Shown: in pieces, positions 45,287 through 53,656 of the stretch | How the letters are laid out: the number at the start of each line of letters is the position of its first letter | Numbering within the stretch: position 1 is the first letter of the stretch | NCBI GenBank assembly: GCA_937898525.1 | Contig: CALCBC010000049.1 | Span: 1 to 57,767 of the forward strand | Source: an uncultured Sphingomonadales bacterium | Lineage (GTDB): Bacteria > Pseudomonadota > Alphaproteobacteria > Sphingomonadales > Sphingomonadaceae | Length of the DNA: 57,767 nt | Direction: 5' to 3' | Notes under the pieces: model-generated | Database searches by the model: none | Told to the model about the DNA's origin: nothing | Seen by the model: the letters and a program-made list of their open reading frames with translations, nothing else | Translations under genes and position numbers: made by a program

Positions 45287-45432
45287 CCGCCTTCGGCGGT
45301 AAGCTTCGCTATCCTTCTCCCACCAGTGGGAGAAGAAGGCTTGAGGCAGCGCCGCCCACTCCTTTTCCCGCTGGCGGGAGAAGGATACGAAGACTTGGTC
45401 CCGCAGGGGCTTAGTCGGAGTTGGATGAGGGC
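45265..45432. repeat. MITE-like palindromic element with 12-bp terminal inverted repeats
   Basis: GCCCTCATCCAA (45265-45276) and TTGGATGAGGGC (45421-45432) are perfect inverted ends of a 168-base unit. Inside are hairpins TTCTCCCA/TGGGAGAA, TTCCCGC/GCGGGA and CCGCC/GGCGG. No protein is encoded. It carries the stop of the XRE gene and lies just before the rnr 3' end. Confidence 0.75.
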
Positions 45433-45456
45433 CCCTTACTTCGCGTCTCTTCGCGA

Positions 45457-47856
45457 CTATTTGCGCCGCTTGCCCTGGTGGCGAATGTTCCCGGGCCGGC
45501 CGCGCTGGCCTTGCAGGTATTTGCCGCGCGGCTTCTTCTTTGCCACCGGCCGCGCACCTCGCGGCTCGATGGGCTTGCCGCCGTCGCTGTCGAGGACCTC
45601 GAACTTGAGCGCGCCGGTCAGCGGGTTGGCTTCGCCGAGGCGCAGGTCGAGCGTGTCGCCGACCGCATAGCGGGTGCCGGTCTCCTCGCCGACCAGCGCG
45701 CGAGCAGCCTCGTCGTAGCGGAAGTACTCGCGGCCCAAGGCGGAGACCGGGACCAGCCCGTCGCCGCCGAGGCCGACGATCGTGGCGAAGAAGCCGAAGC
45801 TCTGCACGCCGGTGATGCGGGTCGGGAAGGTCTCGCCGACACGGCCCGAAAGCCAGGCGGCGACGTAGCGGTCGATCGTGTCCCGCTCGGCTTCCATCGC
45901 GCGGCGCTCGGTCTGGCTGATAGCGTCGGTGACTTTCGACAGGTCGGCGCGATCCTGTTCGGACAGGCCCGTCTTCGCCGGCAGGCTGCCGGACGGCTTC
46001 GGCTGCTCGAGATGGAACGAATCGACCAGCGCGCGGTGAACCAGCAGGTCGGCGTAGCGGCGGATCGGCGAGGTGAAATGCGCGTAGCTGCCGAGCGAGA
46101 GGCCGAAATGGCCGACATTGCGCGGCCCGTAGTAGGCCTGCGTCTGGCTGCGCAGCACTGCCTCCATGACCAGCGCCTTCTCGCCCTCGTCGGCGATGTC
46201 CTTGATCATGCGGTTGAACAGGCTCGGGGTGATCACCTGTCCCAGCGCGAGCTTACGTCCGATGCTGTCGAAGTAGTCGCGCAGGGCGATCAGCTTCTCG
46301 CGCGTCGGCGGCTCGTGAACGCGATAGACTACCGGGCTGGCCTTGCTCTCGAGCGCCTTGGCGGCCGCGACGTTGGCGGCGATCATGAAGTCCTCGACCA
46401 CCCGGTGGGCGTCGAGCCGCTCGCGCACAGCGATCTCGGCGATGCGGCCCTTGTCGTCGAGGATCACGCGCCGCTCGGGAAGCTCGAGCTCGAGCGGGTC
46501 GCGGGCCTCGCGAGCCTCGTAGAGCGCGCGCCAGGCGGCCCAAAGGTTCCGCAGGACTTCGAGCGGGACCTGCTCCCCCTCCCGTTGGCCCTGCGGGCCA
46601 GCTTCGCCTCCAGGGGAGGGGGTCGGGGGACGGGGGGCGGAGTCGCCGGCCCCGGCTGACTGCCCCTCTCCCACCCCTCTTCCGTGAATGGGAGAGGGCT
46701 CTTGAGCCGCGTCGATCCGCGCTTGCGCGTCCTCGTAGGCGATGTTCTCGGCGATGCGGACCAGAGCACGCGTGAAGCGCCAGTGTTTCACGCGGCCGCG
46801 CTTGTCGATCCGCATGTGGCAGGCCATCGCTGCGCGGTCTTCGCCCGCGCGAAGCGAGCAGACGTCGGCGCTGAGCACCTCGGGCAGCATCGGCACCACG
46901 CGATCGGGGAAGTAGACCGAGTTGCCGCGCCGGCGCGCTTCCTTGTCGATCGCGCCGCCGGGGCGGACGTAGAAGCTGACGTCTGCGATCGCGACAACCG
47001 CGCGAAAGCCCCCTTCCCCGTCCGGTTCGGCCCAGATCGCGTCGTCGTGATCGCGCGCATCCGCCGGGTCTATCGCGACGATGGGCAGATGGCGCAGATC
47101 CTCGCGATGCTCCTCGCTCAGCGGCAGCTTCGCCGCGACCTCGGCCTCGGCGACGGTCTCTTCGCGGAAGATGTAGGGGATGCCGTACTTGTGGATCGCG
47201 ATCAGGCTGAAGCTTTTCGGGGCCAGCGGATCGCCGAGAACTTCGACCACCCTGACGCCCGAGCGCGGCGTGCGGCCGGGCTCGGCGAGCACGAGCTGGC
47301 CGGGCTCCGCCCCGCCGAGATCGGCGATCGGCGAGGCGTTGCGCACGCGCTTGTCGGTCGGCGCGAGCCAGGCCTTTCCGCTGCCGTCGAGCTCGACCAC
47401 GCCGAGCAGCCCCTCGCCGCGCGCGGGGAGCTTCTTCATCGGGTGGGCGGTCCAGCCGCGGCCGGTCTCCTCGGTGCGCGCGAGCACGCGATCCCCGACC
47501 TTGAGCGCGGCGTGGCGCTTGCTCTCGACGAGGCGCAGGCGGGGCGGCGGGGCTCCGTCGTCGGGCTGCCAGGCGTCGGGGATCGCGATTGCCTCGCCCT
47601 CGTCGACGTCGACCACGCGCAGCACGGTAACCTTGGGCACCCCGCCCATGCGGTGGAAGGCCGTCTTCTTGCCGTCTATCAGGCCTTCCTCGGCCATGTC
47701 CTTCAGCAGCCGCTTGAGCGCGATGCGTTGCTCGCCCTTGAGGCCGAAAGCCTTGGCGATCTCGCGCTTGCCCGCGGGCCTGTCGGAGGTCTGGATGAAC
47801 TCGACAATCTGCTCGCGCGAGGGGAGACCGAGGGATTTGCGGGAGCGTGGCGGCAT
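45457..47856 (-). CDS. rnr: Ribonuclease R with in-frame repeat insertion
   Basis: 799 residues from ATG 47856. A winged-helix N-terminus (SREQIVEFIQTSDRPAGKRE), cold-shock domains, the RNB catalytic domain with metal Asp in AIDPADARDHDDAIW, an S1 domain (GVQSFGFFATIVGLGGDGLV) and a basic C-tail (GKYLQGQRGRPGN). It degrades structured RNA 3' to 5'. Between ARIDAAQ and VPLEVLRNLW lies a Gly/Pro/Glu-rich stretch of ~42 residues (PSPIHGRGVGEGQSAGAGD and so on) that the family normally lacks. The frame is preserved. Confidence 0.95.
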   Translation of the reverse strand: MPPRSRKSLGLPSREQIVEFIQTSDRPAGKREIAKAFGLKGEQRIALKRLLKDMAEEGLIDGKKTAFHRMGGVPKVTVLRVVDVDEGEAIAIPDAWQPDDGAPPPRLRLVESKRHAALKVGDRVLARTEETGRGWTAHPMKKLPARGEGLLGVVELDGSGKAWLAPTDKRVRNASPIADLGGAEPGQLVLAEPGRTPRSGVRVVEVLGDPLAPKSFSLIAIHKYGIPYIFREETVAEAEVAAKLPLSEEHREDLRHLPIVAIDPADARDHDDAIWAEPDGEGGFRAVVAIADVSFYVRPGGAIDKEARRRGNSVYFPDRVVPMLPEVLSADVCSLRAGEDRAAMACHMRIDKRGRVKHWRFTRALVRIAENIAYEDAQARIDAAQEPSPIHGRGVGEGQSAGAGDSAPRPPTPSPGGEAGPQGQREGEQVPLEVLRNLWAAWRALYEAREARDPLELELPERRVILDDKGRIAEIAVRERLDAHRVVEDFMIAANVAAAKALESKASPVVYRVHEPPTREKLIALRDYFDSIGRKLALGQVITPSLFNRMIKDIADEGEKALVMEAVLRSQTQAYYGPRNVGHFGLSLGSYAHFTSPIRRYADLLVHRALVDSFHLEQPKPSGSLPAKTGLSEQDRADLSKVTDAISQTERRAMEAERDTIDRYVAAWLSGRVGETFPTRITGVQSFGFFATIVGLGGDGLVPVSALGREYFRYDEAARALVGEETGTRYAVGDTLDLRLGEANPLTGALKFEVLDSDGGKPIEPRGARPVAKKKPRGKYLQGQRGRPGNIRHQGKRRK
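46573..46703. repeat. Palindromic repeat element inserted in frame in rnr
   Basis: About 130 bases made of hairpins: CTCTCCCA/TGGGAGAG, TGGCCC/GGGCCA and GCCGG/CCGGC, with GAG-CCCTCTCC and GGGAGGGGGAG-like ends. It differs from the flanking sequence in base pattern and codes a low-complexity loop. Boundaries are approximate. Confidence 0.65.
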
Positions 47857-48268
47857 GGCGGGGCCTATGGAGGGTATCGCAGGGGCCCGCAAGCAACGCG
47901 CGGGGGCGGCATGCGGTGCCGGACCTTCGCTTCCATGACCTTCCCCGTCATCCCGAACTTGTCTCGGGACGCATTTCGCCACCGGCTCGGATCCATTCGG
48001 CAGGCGCGACGTGGCAATGCTGACAAATGCGCCCGGCACTGGCGGCTCCCTCCGGCGCGGCTCCACTCGCTCATGGTAATGCCGCACTTCGGCCCGCACA
48101 TCCGCGCGGGCGGACAAATGGGTCCCGAAACGAGGTCGGGATGTCGAATTTGGAGGTCGGAGCTTTCGATTTCCGGCGTGGGCCTTGTCTACCGACGCGG
48201 GAGATTGTCGGAAACGGTTGCACTCGATACAAACGCCCATTCGACCTGTGGACAGGAAGCTTCCCATC
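47857..48268. other. Divergent intergenic region with paired repeats
   Basis: 412 bases between rnr and the M3 peptidase gene. No plausible gene is seen. It contains two inverted copies of a 28-base repeat, listed separately, and must hold both promoters. The last ~60 bases before the peptidase are less GC-rich. Confidence 0.5.
47949..48143. repeat. Pair of inverted 28-base repeats
   Basis: CATCCCGAACTTGTCTCGGG... at 47949-47976 matches, in reverse complement, the copy at 48116-48143 in 24 of 28 positions. Each copy is itself a hairpin (TCCCGA/TCGGGA). The whole resembles a 195-base composite repeat. Confidence 0.65.
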
Positions 48269-50272
48269 ATGACCAAGACTTTCGCCGCCGCGCTGCTCGC
48301 GGCCACTACCCTTTCGGCACCGGCCCATGCGGCCGGCGTGCTCGATGCGATGGGGCCGATCCTCGCCGAAGCGCCTGATGCGGCCACGCTCGACGCCAAG
48401 TGCGACCGCTATGTCGGCGAAATCGAGGCGCGCCAGGCGGCGCTCGAAAGCGAGAGCGGGCCGGCGACGATCGACGGCACGCTGGTGCGGTTCGACGAGG
48501 TTACCGCGCTGATCAACGGCGGGCTCGGCGAGTTCACGCTCTACCAGCAGGTCATGGCCGACCAGCCGCGGCGCGATGCCGGGGCGAACTGCCAGATTCG
48601 GCTGTCGGCGCTCGGCAGCAGGCTCAGCCTGTCGCGGCCGATCTACGACCGGCTCAAGGCGATCGATGCGCAGGGCGCCGACGCGGCGACCGTGCTGTTC
48701 CTGTCGCGAACGCTGCAGGCGTTCGAGCGCTCGGGCGTCGCGCTCGACGAGGCGCAGCGCGCACGGGTGCAGGAGCTCAACGAGGAACTTGCGCGGCTCG
48801 GCACCGAGTTCGAGAACAACATTGCCAACGGGCGCCAGGTGATCCGGGTCGAGCCGTCCGAGCTCGCCGGCCTGCCGGCCGACTTCATCGCCGCGCACCC
48901 GCCGGGAGACGACGGCCTGGTCGAAATCTCGACCGACACGCCCGACTACCAGCCGGTGATGACCTACGCCGAGAGCGACGCGCTGCGGCGGCGGCTGTCG
49001 GAAATCTACAACCGGCGCGCGTACCCCGAGAATGACGCGGTGCTGACGCAGATCTTCACGTTGCGGCAGGAACTGGCCGAGATCCTCGGGCGACCGAACT
49101 ACGCGGCGCTGGTGCTCGAGGACAAGATGGTCGACAGTCCCGAGCGCGTGCAAGAGCTGCTGGCCGAGATGGCGGCGGCGGCGCGCCCGGCGGCGATGGC
49201 CGACTACGAGAAGAACCTGCAGGTCCTGCGAGAGCTGCGTCCGGGGGCGGAACAGATCGAGTTCTGGCAGACGGGCTGGCTGTCGCCCAAGGTGCAGCAG
49301 AGGTTCTACGCCTACGACCCGCAGGAAGCGCGGCAGTACTTCGCCTACGACAACGTGCGCGACGGAATCCTCAAGCTGACCGAGGACCTGTTCGGCGTCG
49401 ATATCCGGCCGTGGGACACGCCGCTGTGGGATCCGGACGTCGAGGCCTACGAGATGGTCGAGGGCAACCGGGTGATCGGCCGGTTCTACTTCGACTCGCA
49501 TCCGCGGCCGGGCAAGTACACTCACGCCAACATGATCCCGCTGCGCCCGGGCGTCGACGGGGAGCCGCCGGTCGCGGCGCTGGTCATGAACCTGCCCAAG
49601 GGCGACCACTCGACCGGGCTGATGGAGCACAGCCAGGTCACGACCTTCCTCCACGAGTTCGGCCACATGATCCACGGCATGTTCGGCGGGCACACGCGCT
49701 GGCTCGGCCAGTCGGGCGTCGCCACCGAGTGGGACTTCGTCGAGGCGCCGAGCCAGATGCTCGAGAACTGGGTCTACGACTACGACACGCTGGCGGGGTT
49801 TGCGGTCGACGAGGACGGCAACACGATCCCGCGAGAGCTGGTCGAGAAGATGAACCGGGCGCGCTACTTCAACCTCGGGCTCGGCGACATGACCCAGCTC
49901 GGCTATGCGAACATCTCGCTGCAGTTCCACCAGAACCCGGTGCCCGAGGATCTCGGTGCGGCAACCCGCCAGTGGCGCGACGAGTACGCGATCGTGCCGG
50001 CGCCCGAGTGGGTGCAGTTCCAGGACGCCTTCACCCACCTCAACGGGTACTCGGCGATCTATTACACCTATCGCTGGTCGAAGGTGATCGCCGACGACCT
50101 TTTCACCCGCTTCGCCGCCGAGGGGTTGCGCAACCCCGAAACCGCGCGCGCCTATCGCGAGGCTGTGCTCGAGCCGGGCGGGACCAAGCCGGCGGCGCAA
50201 CTGGTGCGCGACTTCCTCGGGCGCGACGTGAGCCTCGACGCGTATCGGGCGGAGCTCGAGAAGGGGTTGTAG
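48269..50272 (+). CDS. Secreted M3-family metallopeptidase (Dcp/oligopeptidase A type)
   Basis: 667 residues from ATG 48269. Signal peptide to ~21 (LLAATTLSAPAHAAG) points to the periplasm. The zinc motif HEFGH lies in TTFLHEFGHMIHGMFGGHTR, and the third ligand and substrate loop in WDFVEAPSQMLENWVYDYD, which is closest to Dcp and oligopeptidase A. It cuts small peptides. An upstream ATG at 48185 would hide the signal peptide and is less likely. A hairpin follows the stop. Confidence 0.93.
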   Translation: MTKTFAAALLAATTLSAPAHAAGVLDAMGPILAEAPDAATLDAKCDRYVGEIEARQAALESESGPATIDGTLVRFDEVTALINGGLGEFTLYQQVMADQPRRDAGANCQIRLSALGSRLSLSRPIYDRLKAIDAQGADAATVLFLSRTLQAFERSGVALDEAQRARVQELNEELARLGTEFENNIANGRQVIRVEPSELAGLPADFIAAHPPGDDGLVEISTDTPDYQPVMTYAESDALRRRLSEIYNRRAYPENDAVLTQIFTLRQELAEILGRPNYAALVLEDKMVDSPERVQELLAEMAAAARPAAMADYEKNLQVLRELRPGAEQIEFWQTGWLSPKVQQRFYAYDPQEARQYFAYDNVRDGILKLTEDLFGVDIRPWDTPLWDPDVEAYEMVEGNRVIGRFYFDSHPRPGKYTHANMIPLRPGVDGEPPVAALVMNLPKGDHSTGLMEHSQVTTFLHEFGHMIHGMFGGHTRWLGQSGVATEWDFVEAPSQMLENWVYDYDTLAGFAVDEDGNTIPRELVEKMNRARYFNLGLGDMTQLGYANISLQFHQNPVPEDLGAATRQWRDEYAIVPAPEWVQFQDAFTHLNGYSAIYYTYRWSKVIADDLFTRFAAEGLRNPETARAYREAVLEPGGTKPAAQLVRDFLGRDVSLDAYRAELEKGL

Positions 50273-50279
50273 TCAAATT

Positions 50280-50297
50280 CCCCGAGCTTGCTCGGGG
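50280..50297. terminator. Stem-loop between peptidase and proS
   Basis: CCCCGAGC and GCTCGGGG pair perfectly over eight bases with a two-base loop, starting eight bases after the peptidase stop. The genes converge here, so it may end both transcripts; no U-run on the plus strand. Confidence 0.5.
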
Positions 50298-50301
50298 AGG
50301 C

Positions 50302-51843
50302 TCAATAGGCCCGCGCTACCAGGATCCGCTCGACGGCGGGCTCGCCGGTGAACAGGCAGGGGCCGTCGGCCGGTTCGGCGTCCATCGGGACGTTGCGGAA
50401 CGTCAGCTTGAGCGCCTTCAGGCGTTCCTCGACTGCGTCGAGCGCGGCGCCGGTCGGCTTCGACCACTGCACCTCGGCCCAGCCCGGGTAGCGCCTGTCC
50501 TCGCCGAACATCGCCGCGAGGTCGTCGAAGCTGGCGATGTCGCGGATGATGTTGGCGTCGCGCCGGGCTCTCGCTTCGACGAGCAGCCCGGACTGGATTT
50601 CCTCGAGCAGCGGGCCGATCGCCGCGGCGAGTGCGTCGCGGGCCGGGGTTTCGAAGGCCGGCTTGCCGTCGGGGCCCCACAGGCGGTCGCGGCGCAACAG
50701 GCTGACGGTACCGGCGTCCATGTCGCGCGGTCCGACCTCGACGATCACCGGCGCGCCCCGGCGGACCCAGTCCCAGCGCTTGGCGGCCGCCTTGCCAGGG
50801 CGGGTGTCGTGAAGCACGCGGACCTTCTCGCCGAGCGCGCTCTGCGCCGCGATCGCGGTTTTCAGCGCTTCGCAGTATTCGAGCAGCGCGGCGTCGCCGT
50901 CGTTATCGCGCAGCATCGGCAGGATCACGACCTGCTGCGGCGCGAGAGCCGGCGGCACGCGCAGTCCGTCGTCGTCGCCGTGAGTCATGATCAGCGCGCC
51001 GACCATGCGGGTCGACACGCCCCAGCTGGTGGTGTGCGCGAGCTGCTGGCCGCCCTCGCGATCCTGGAAGCGGATGTTGGCGGCCTCGGCGAAGCTCGTG
51101 CCGAGGTAGTGCGAGGTGCCGGCCTGGAGCGCCTTGCCGTCCTGCATCATCGCCTCGATCGACCAGGTCGACACCGCGCCCGGGAAGCGCTCGTTCTCGG
51201 GCTTCTCGCCGGCGACGACCGGCAGCGCGACATCCTCTTCGGCGAAAGCGCGGTACATTTCGAGCGCGCGCATCGTCTCGCGCATCGCGTCCTCGCGGCT
51301 CTCGTGCGCGGTGTGACCTTCCTGCCAGAGGAACTCGCTGGTCCTGAGGAACATGCGCGTGCGCATTTCCCAGCGGACCACGTTGGCCCACTGGTTGAGC
51401 AGCAGCGGCAGGTCGCGCCACGATTGCACCCAGCGGCTCATCGCGTCGCCGATGATCGTCTCGGAGGTCGGGCGGACGATCAGCGGTTCCTCGAGCCTGG
51501 CCTCGGGATCGGGGATCAGCCCCCCCTTGCCATCGGCGATCAGCCGGTGGTGGGTGACCACGGCCATTTCCTTGGCGAAGCCCTCGACGTGCGCGGCCTC
51601 GCGGACGAAGTTGCCGAGCGGGATGAACAGCGGGAAGTAGGCGTTCTCGACCCCCGCGGCCTTGATCCGCGCGTCGAGCAGGCGCTGCATCCGCTCCCAG
51701 ATGCCGTAGCCCCACGGCTTGATCACCATGCAGCCGCGCACGCCCGATTCCTCGGCCATGTCGGCGGCGGAAATCACTTCCTGGTACCAGGCGGCGAAGT
51801 CGTCCTCGCGCTTGAGGGTCAGGGCGTGGCGGATGGCGGACAT
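50302..51843 (-). CDS. proS: Prolyl-tRNA synthetase, archaeal/eukaryal type
   Basis: 513 residues. Class II motifs: GCMVIKPWGYGIWERMQRLL, LIVRPTSETIIGDAMSRWVQ and the TSHYLGTSFAEAANIRF/TTSWGVSTRMVGALIM segment. It has no large editing insertion between motifs 2 and 3, and ends in a separate C-terminal domain closing with a Tyr (ILVARAY). These are marks of the archaeal/eukaryal branch (ProS type 3), not of the E. coli type. It charges tRNA-Pro. The C-terminal domain seems to lack most zinc Cys. Confidence 0.93.
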   Translation of the reverse strand: MSAIRHALTLKREDDFAAWYQEVISAADMAEESGVRGCMVIKPWGYGIWERMQRLLDARIKAAGVENAYFPLFIPLGNFVREAAHVEGFAKEMAVVTHHRLIADGKGGLIPDPEARLEEPLIVRPTSETIIGDAMSRWVQSWRDLPLLLNQWANVVRWEMRTRMFLRTSEFLWQEGHTAHESREDAMRETMRALEMYRAFAEEDVALPVVAGEKPENERFPGAVSTWSIEAMMQDGKALQAGTSHYLGTSFAEAANIRFQDREGGQQLAHTTSWGVSTRMVGALIMTHGDDDGLRVPPALAPQQVVILPMLRDNDGDAALLEYCEALKTAIAAQSALGEKVRVLHDTRPGKAAAKRWDWVRRGAPVIVEVGPRDMDAGTVSLLRRDRLWGPDGKPAFETPARDALAAAIGPLLEEIQSGLLVEARARRDANIIRDIASFDDLAAMFGEDRRYPGWAEVQWSKPTGAALDAVEERLKALKLTFRNVPMDAEPADGPCLFTGEPAVERILVARAY

Positions 51844-51917
51844 GCGGTTACCTTCATCGGCTTTGCGCCGCGCCCCTAGCCGTTCGAGGCGCGCAAAGTC
51901 GAGGGACTAGTTGGCGG

Positions 51918-51989
51918 GAAAAGAGGGACAGTCCCTCCTTTCGGAGCGTTTGCGAGTCGGTGGGAGAAAGGGGGACTGTCCCTCTTTTC
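51918..51989. repeat. Perfect 18-bp inverted repeat between proS and phaR
   Basis: GAAAAGAGGGACAGTCCC (51918-51935) and its exact reverse complement (51972-51989) flank 36 bases. The right arm includes two bases of the phaR stop codon. It resembles a dispersed palindromic element and may stop phaR transcription. Confidence 0.75.
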
Positions 51990-52539
51990 AGGACTTGCCG
52001 AGCTCGTCGAGCTTGCGCTGCATCTCGGCCATCTGGCGGCGGAGTGCGTCGAGATCGCTGTCCGCGGGCGGCGGCGGGGTGGGTTCCTTGGCGCCAGGCA
52101 TGAACGCGCTCGCGGCGGCCTTGAACATCGCCATGTTGGTCTCGGCCATCTTGGCGAACGCCTCGGGCCCCATGCTCGCCTGCCAGGTCTCCTGGAGCTT
52201 GCGCTGGTTGGCGCGGAAGTTCTCCATCGTCGCCTCGAGGTAATGCGGCATCAACGCCTGCATCGAGTTGCCGTACATCGAGATCAGCTGGCGCAGGAAG
52301 CTGATCGGCAGCATCTGCTCGCCGTGAGATTCCTCCTCCATGATGATCTGGGTGAGGATCTGGTGGGTGATGTCGTTGCCGGTCTTGGCGTCGAGCACCT
52401 GAAAGTCGATCCCTTCGCGCGTCATCCGCGCGAGATCGTCGAGCGTGATGTAGCTCGAAGACCGCGTATTGTAGAGGCGCCGGTTGGCGTACTTCTTGAT
52501 GATGATGGGCTCTTCACCCCTGTCGGCATCGTTGGCCAT
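51988..52539 (-). CDS. phaR: Polyhydroxyalkanoate synthesis repressor PhaR
   Basis: 183 residues from ATG 52539, preceded by GGGGAG. The DNA-binding PHB/PHA accumulation domain covers IIIKKYANRRLYNTRSSSYI to DFQVLDAKTGNDITHQIL; the second domain (LPISFLRQLISMYGNSMQAL) binds PHA. The C-terminus is a coiled coil (SDLDALRRQMAEMQRKLDEL). It represses PHA granule genes when no polymer is present. The stop lies in an inverted repeat. Confidence 0.94.
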   Translation of the reverse strand: MANDADRGEEPIIIKKYANRRLYNTRSSSYITLDDLARMTREGIDFQVLDAKTGNDITHQILTQIIMEEESHGEQMLPISFLRQLISMYGNSMQALMPHYLEATMENFRANQRKLQETWQASMGPEAFAKMAETNMAMFKAAASAFMPGAKEPTPPPPADSDLDALRRQMAEMQRKLDELGKS

Positions 52540-52603
52540 CCGGCAGCTCCCCGTTTGCGCGGCATGCAAGCTTAGCACTTGCAGTATGTGCGGTGCAACA
52601 AGG

Positions 52604-53656
52604 CTAAGCCGATTTCGCGTACCGCCCGCCGAGAAGCGTCAGCAACTCGTATTGCGACAGCCCACTGCGGGCGGCCGCCTCCGGCAGGTGGTATGGCAGG
52701 TCGAGCCAATCGCCCTCGCGCAGGCCGGGTGCGTCGGTGCAGTCGACCACCACCATGTCCATCGACACGCGCCCGAGGACGGGCAGTCTGGCACCGTCAA
52801 AGCGGAACTCGCCCAGTCCCGACCAGCAGCGCAGGTACCCGTCGGCATAGCCGAGCGAGACGGTCGCCGCGCGCATGGGGCGCGGAGCGGTGAAAGTGGC
52901 GTTGTAACCGACGCTGTCCCCGACGGAGAGCTCGCGGAGCTGTAACACGGCCGCCTGCGGGCGAGCGACCTGCTGGATGACGCCTTCCAGCTCGGGCCGC
53001 GGAACGCCGCCGTAGAGCGCGATGCCGGGCCGCGTCAGGTCGAACGCATAGTTGGCGCCGAGCGCGATCCCGGCGCTGTTGGCGAGGCTCCTGCGGCGCG
53101 CAGGGACCTGCGCGGCAACCATCGCGAACAGCTCGTGCTGCGCAGCATTCTGCGCAGCATCCTCGTCGGCCGAGGCGAGATGCGACAGCAGCGTGTCGAT
53201 CTCGAGAGCGGCGATCAGCGGATCGCCGATTTCACCTGGCGGCAGCCCGAGGCGATTGATGCCGGTGTCGACCATCAGGTCGCACGGCCCGCCACCCGCC
53301 TCGAGCCACAGCCTGGCCTGGTGCAGGCTGTTGATCACCGGTCGCACGCCGGTCTGGCGCGCAAATTGTGCATCCTCGCTGCGCAACAAGCCGTGCAGCA
53401 CGGAGAGCTGCGCGGGTTCGAGGTGACGCAATACCGCCGGGACTTCGCTCCAGTGCGCGACGAAGAAGTCCCGTGCGCCGGCGCCGAGCAGCGCGGGCAC
53501 GACGCTGTCGACCCCGAGCCCGTAAGCGTCGGCCTTGACCGCCGCGCCCGCGGCGGCCGAGCCGGAGAGCCGGTCGAGGGCTCGCCAGTTTCCGGTCAGC
53601 GCATCGAGGTCGAGCCTGAGGCGAAGCGTCGGGGGCGGAGGCTCAGGCAGGTTCAT
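52604..53656 (-). CDS. alr: Alanine racemase
   Basis: 350 residues from ATG 53656. The PLP Lys sits in AAVKADAYGLGVDSV; the beta-barrel half carries the catalytic Tyr in SVGYNATF and the GRVSMDMVVVDCT segment. It makes D-Ala for peptidoglycan in the cytoplasm. Its start overlaps the upstream transporter gene by 14 bases. Length is a little short but complete. Confidence 0.95.
   Translation of the reverse strand: MNLPEPPPPTLRLRLDLDALTGNWRALDRLSGSAAAGAAVKADAYGLGVDSVVPALLGAGARDFFVAHWSEVPAVLRHLEPAQLSVLHGLLRSEDAQFARQTGVRPVINSLHQARLWLEAGGGPCDLMVDTGINRLGLPPGEIGDPLIAALEIDTLLSHLASADEDAAQNAAQHELFAMVAAQVPARRRSLANSAGIALGANYAFDLTRPGIALYGGVPRPELEGVIQQVARPQAAVLQLRELSVGDSVGYNATFTAPRPMRAATVSLGYADGYLRCWSGLGEFRFDGARLPVLGRVSMDMVVVDCTDAPGLREGDWLDLPYHLPEAAARSGLSQYELLTLLGGRYAKSA

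Noticed and set aside
45265..45432. CRISPR array or rho-independent attenuator
   Set aside because: There are no regular direct repeats with spacers. The structure is a set of nested inverted repeats with matching ends.
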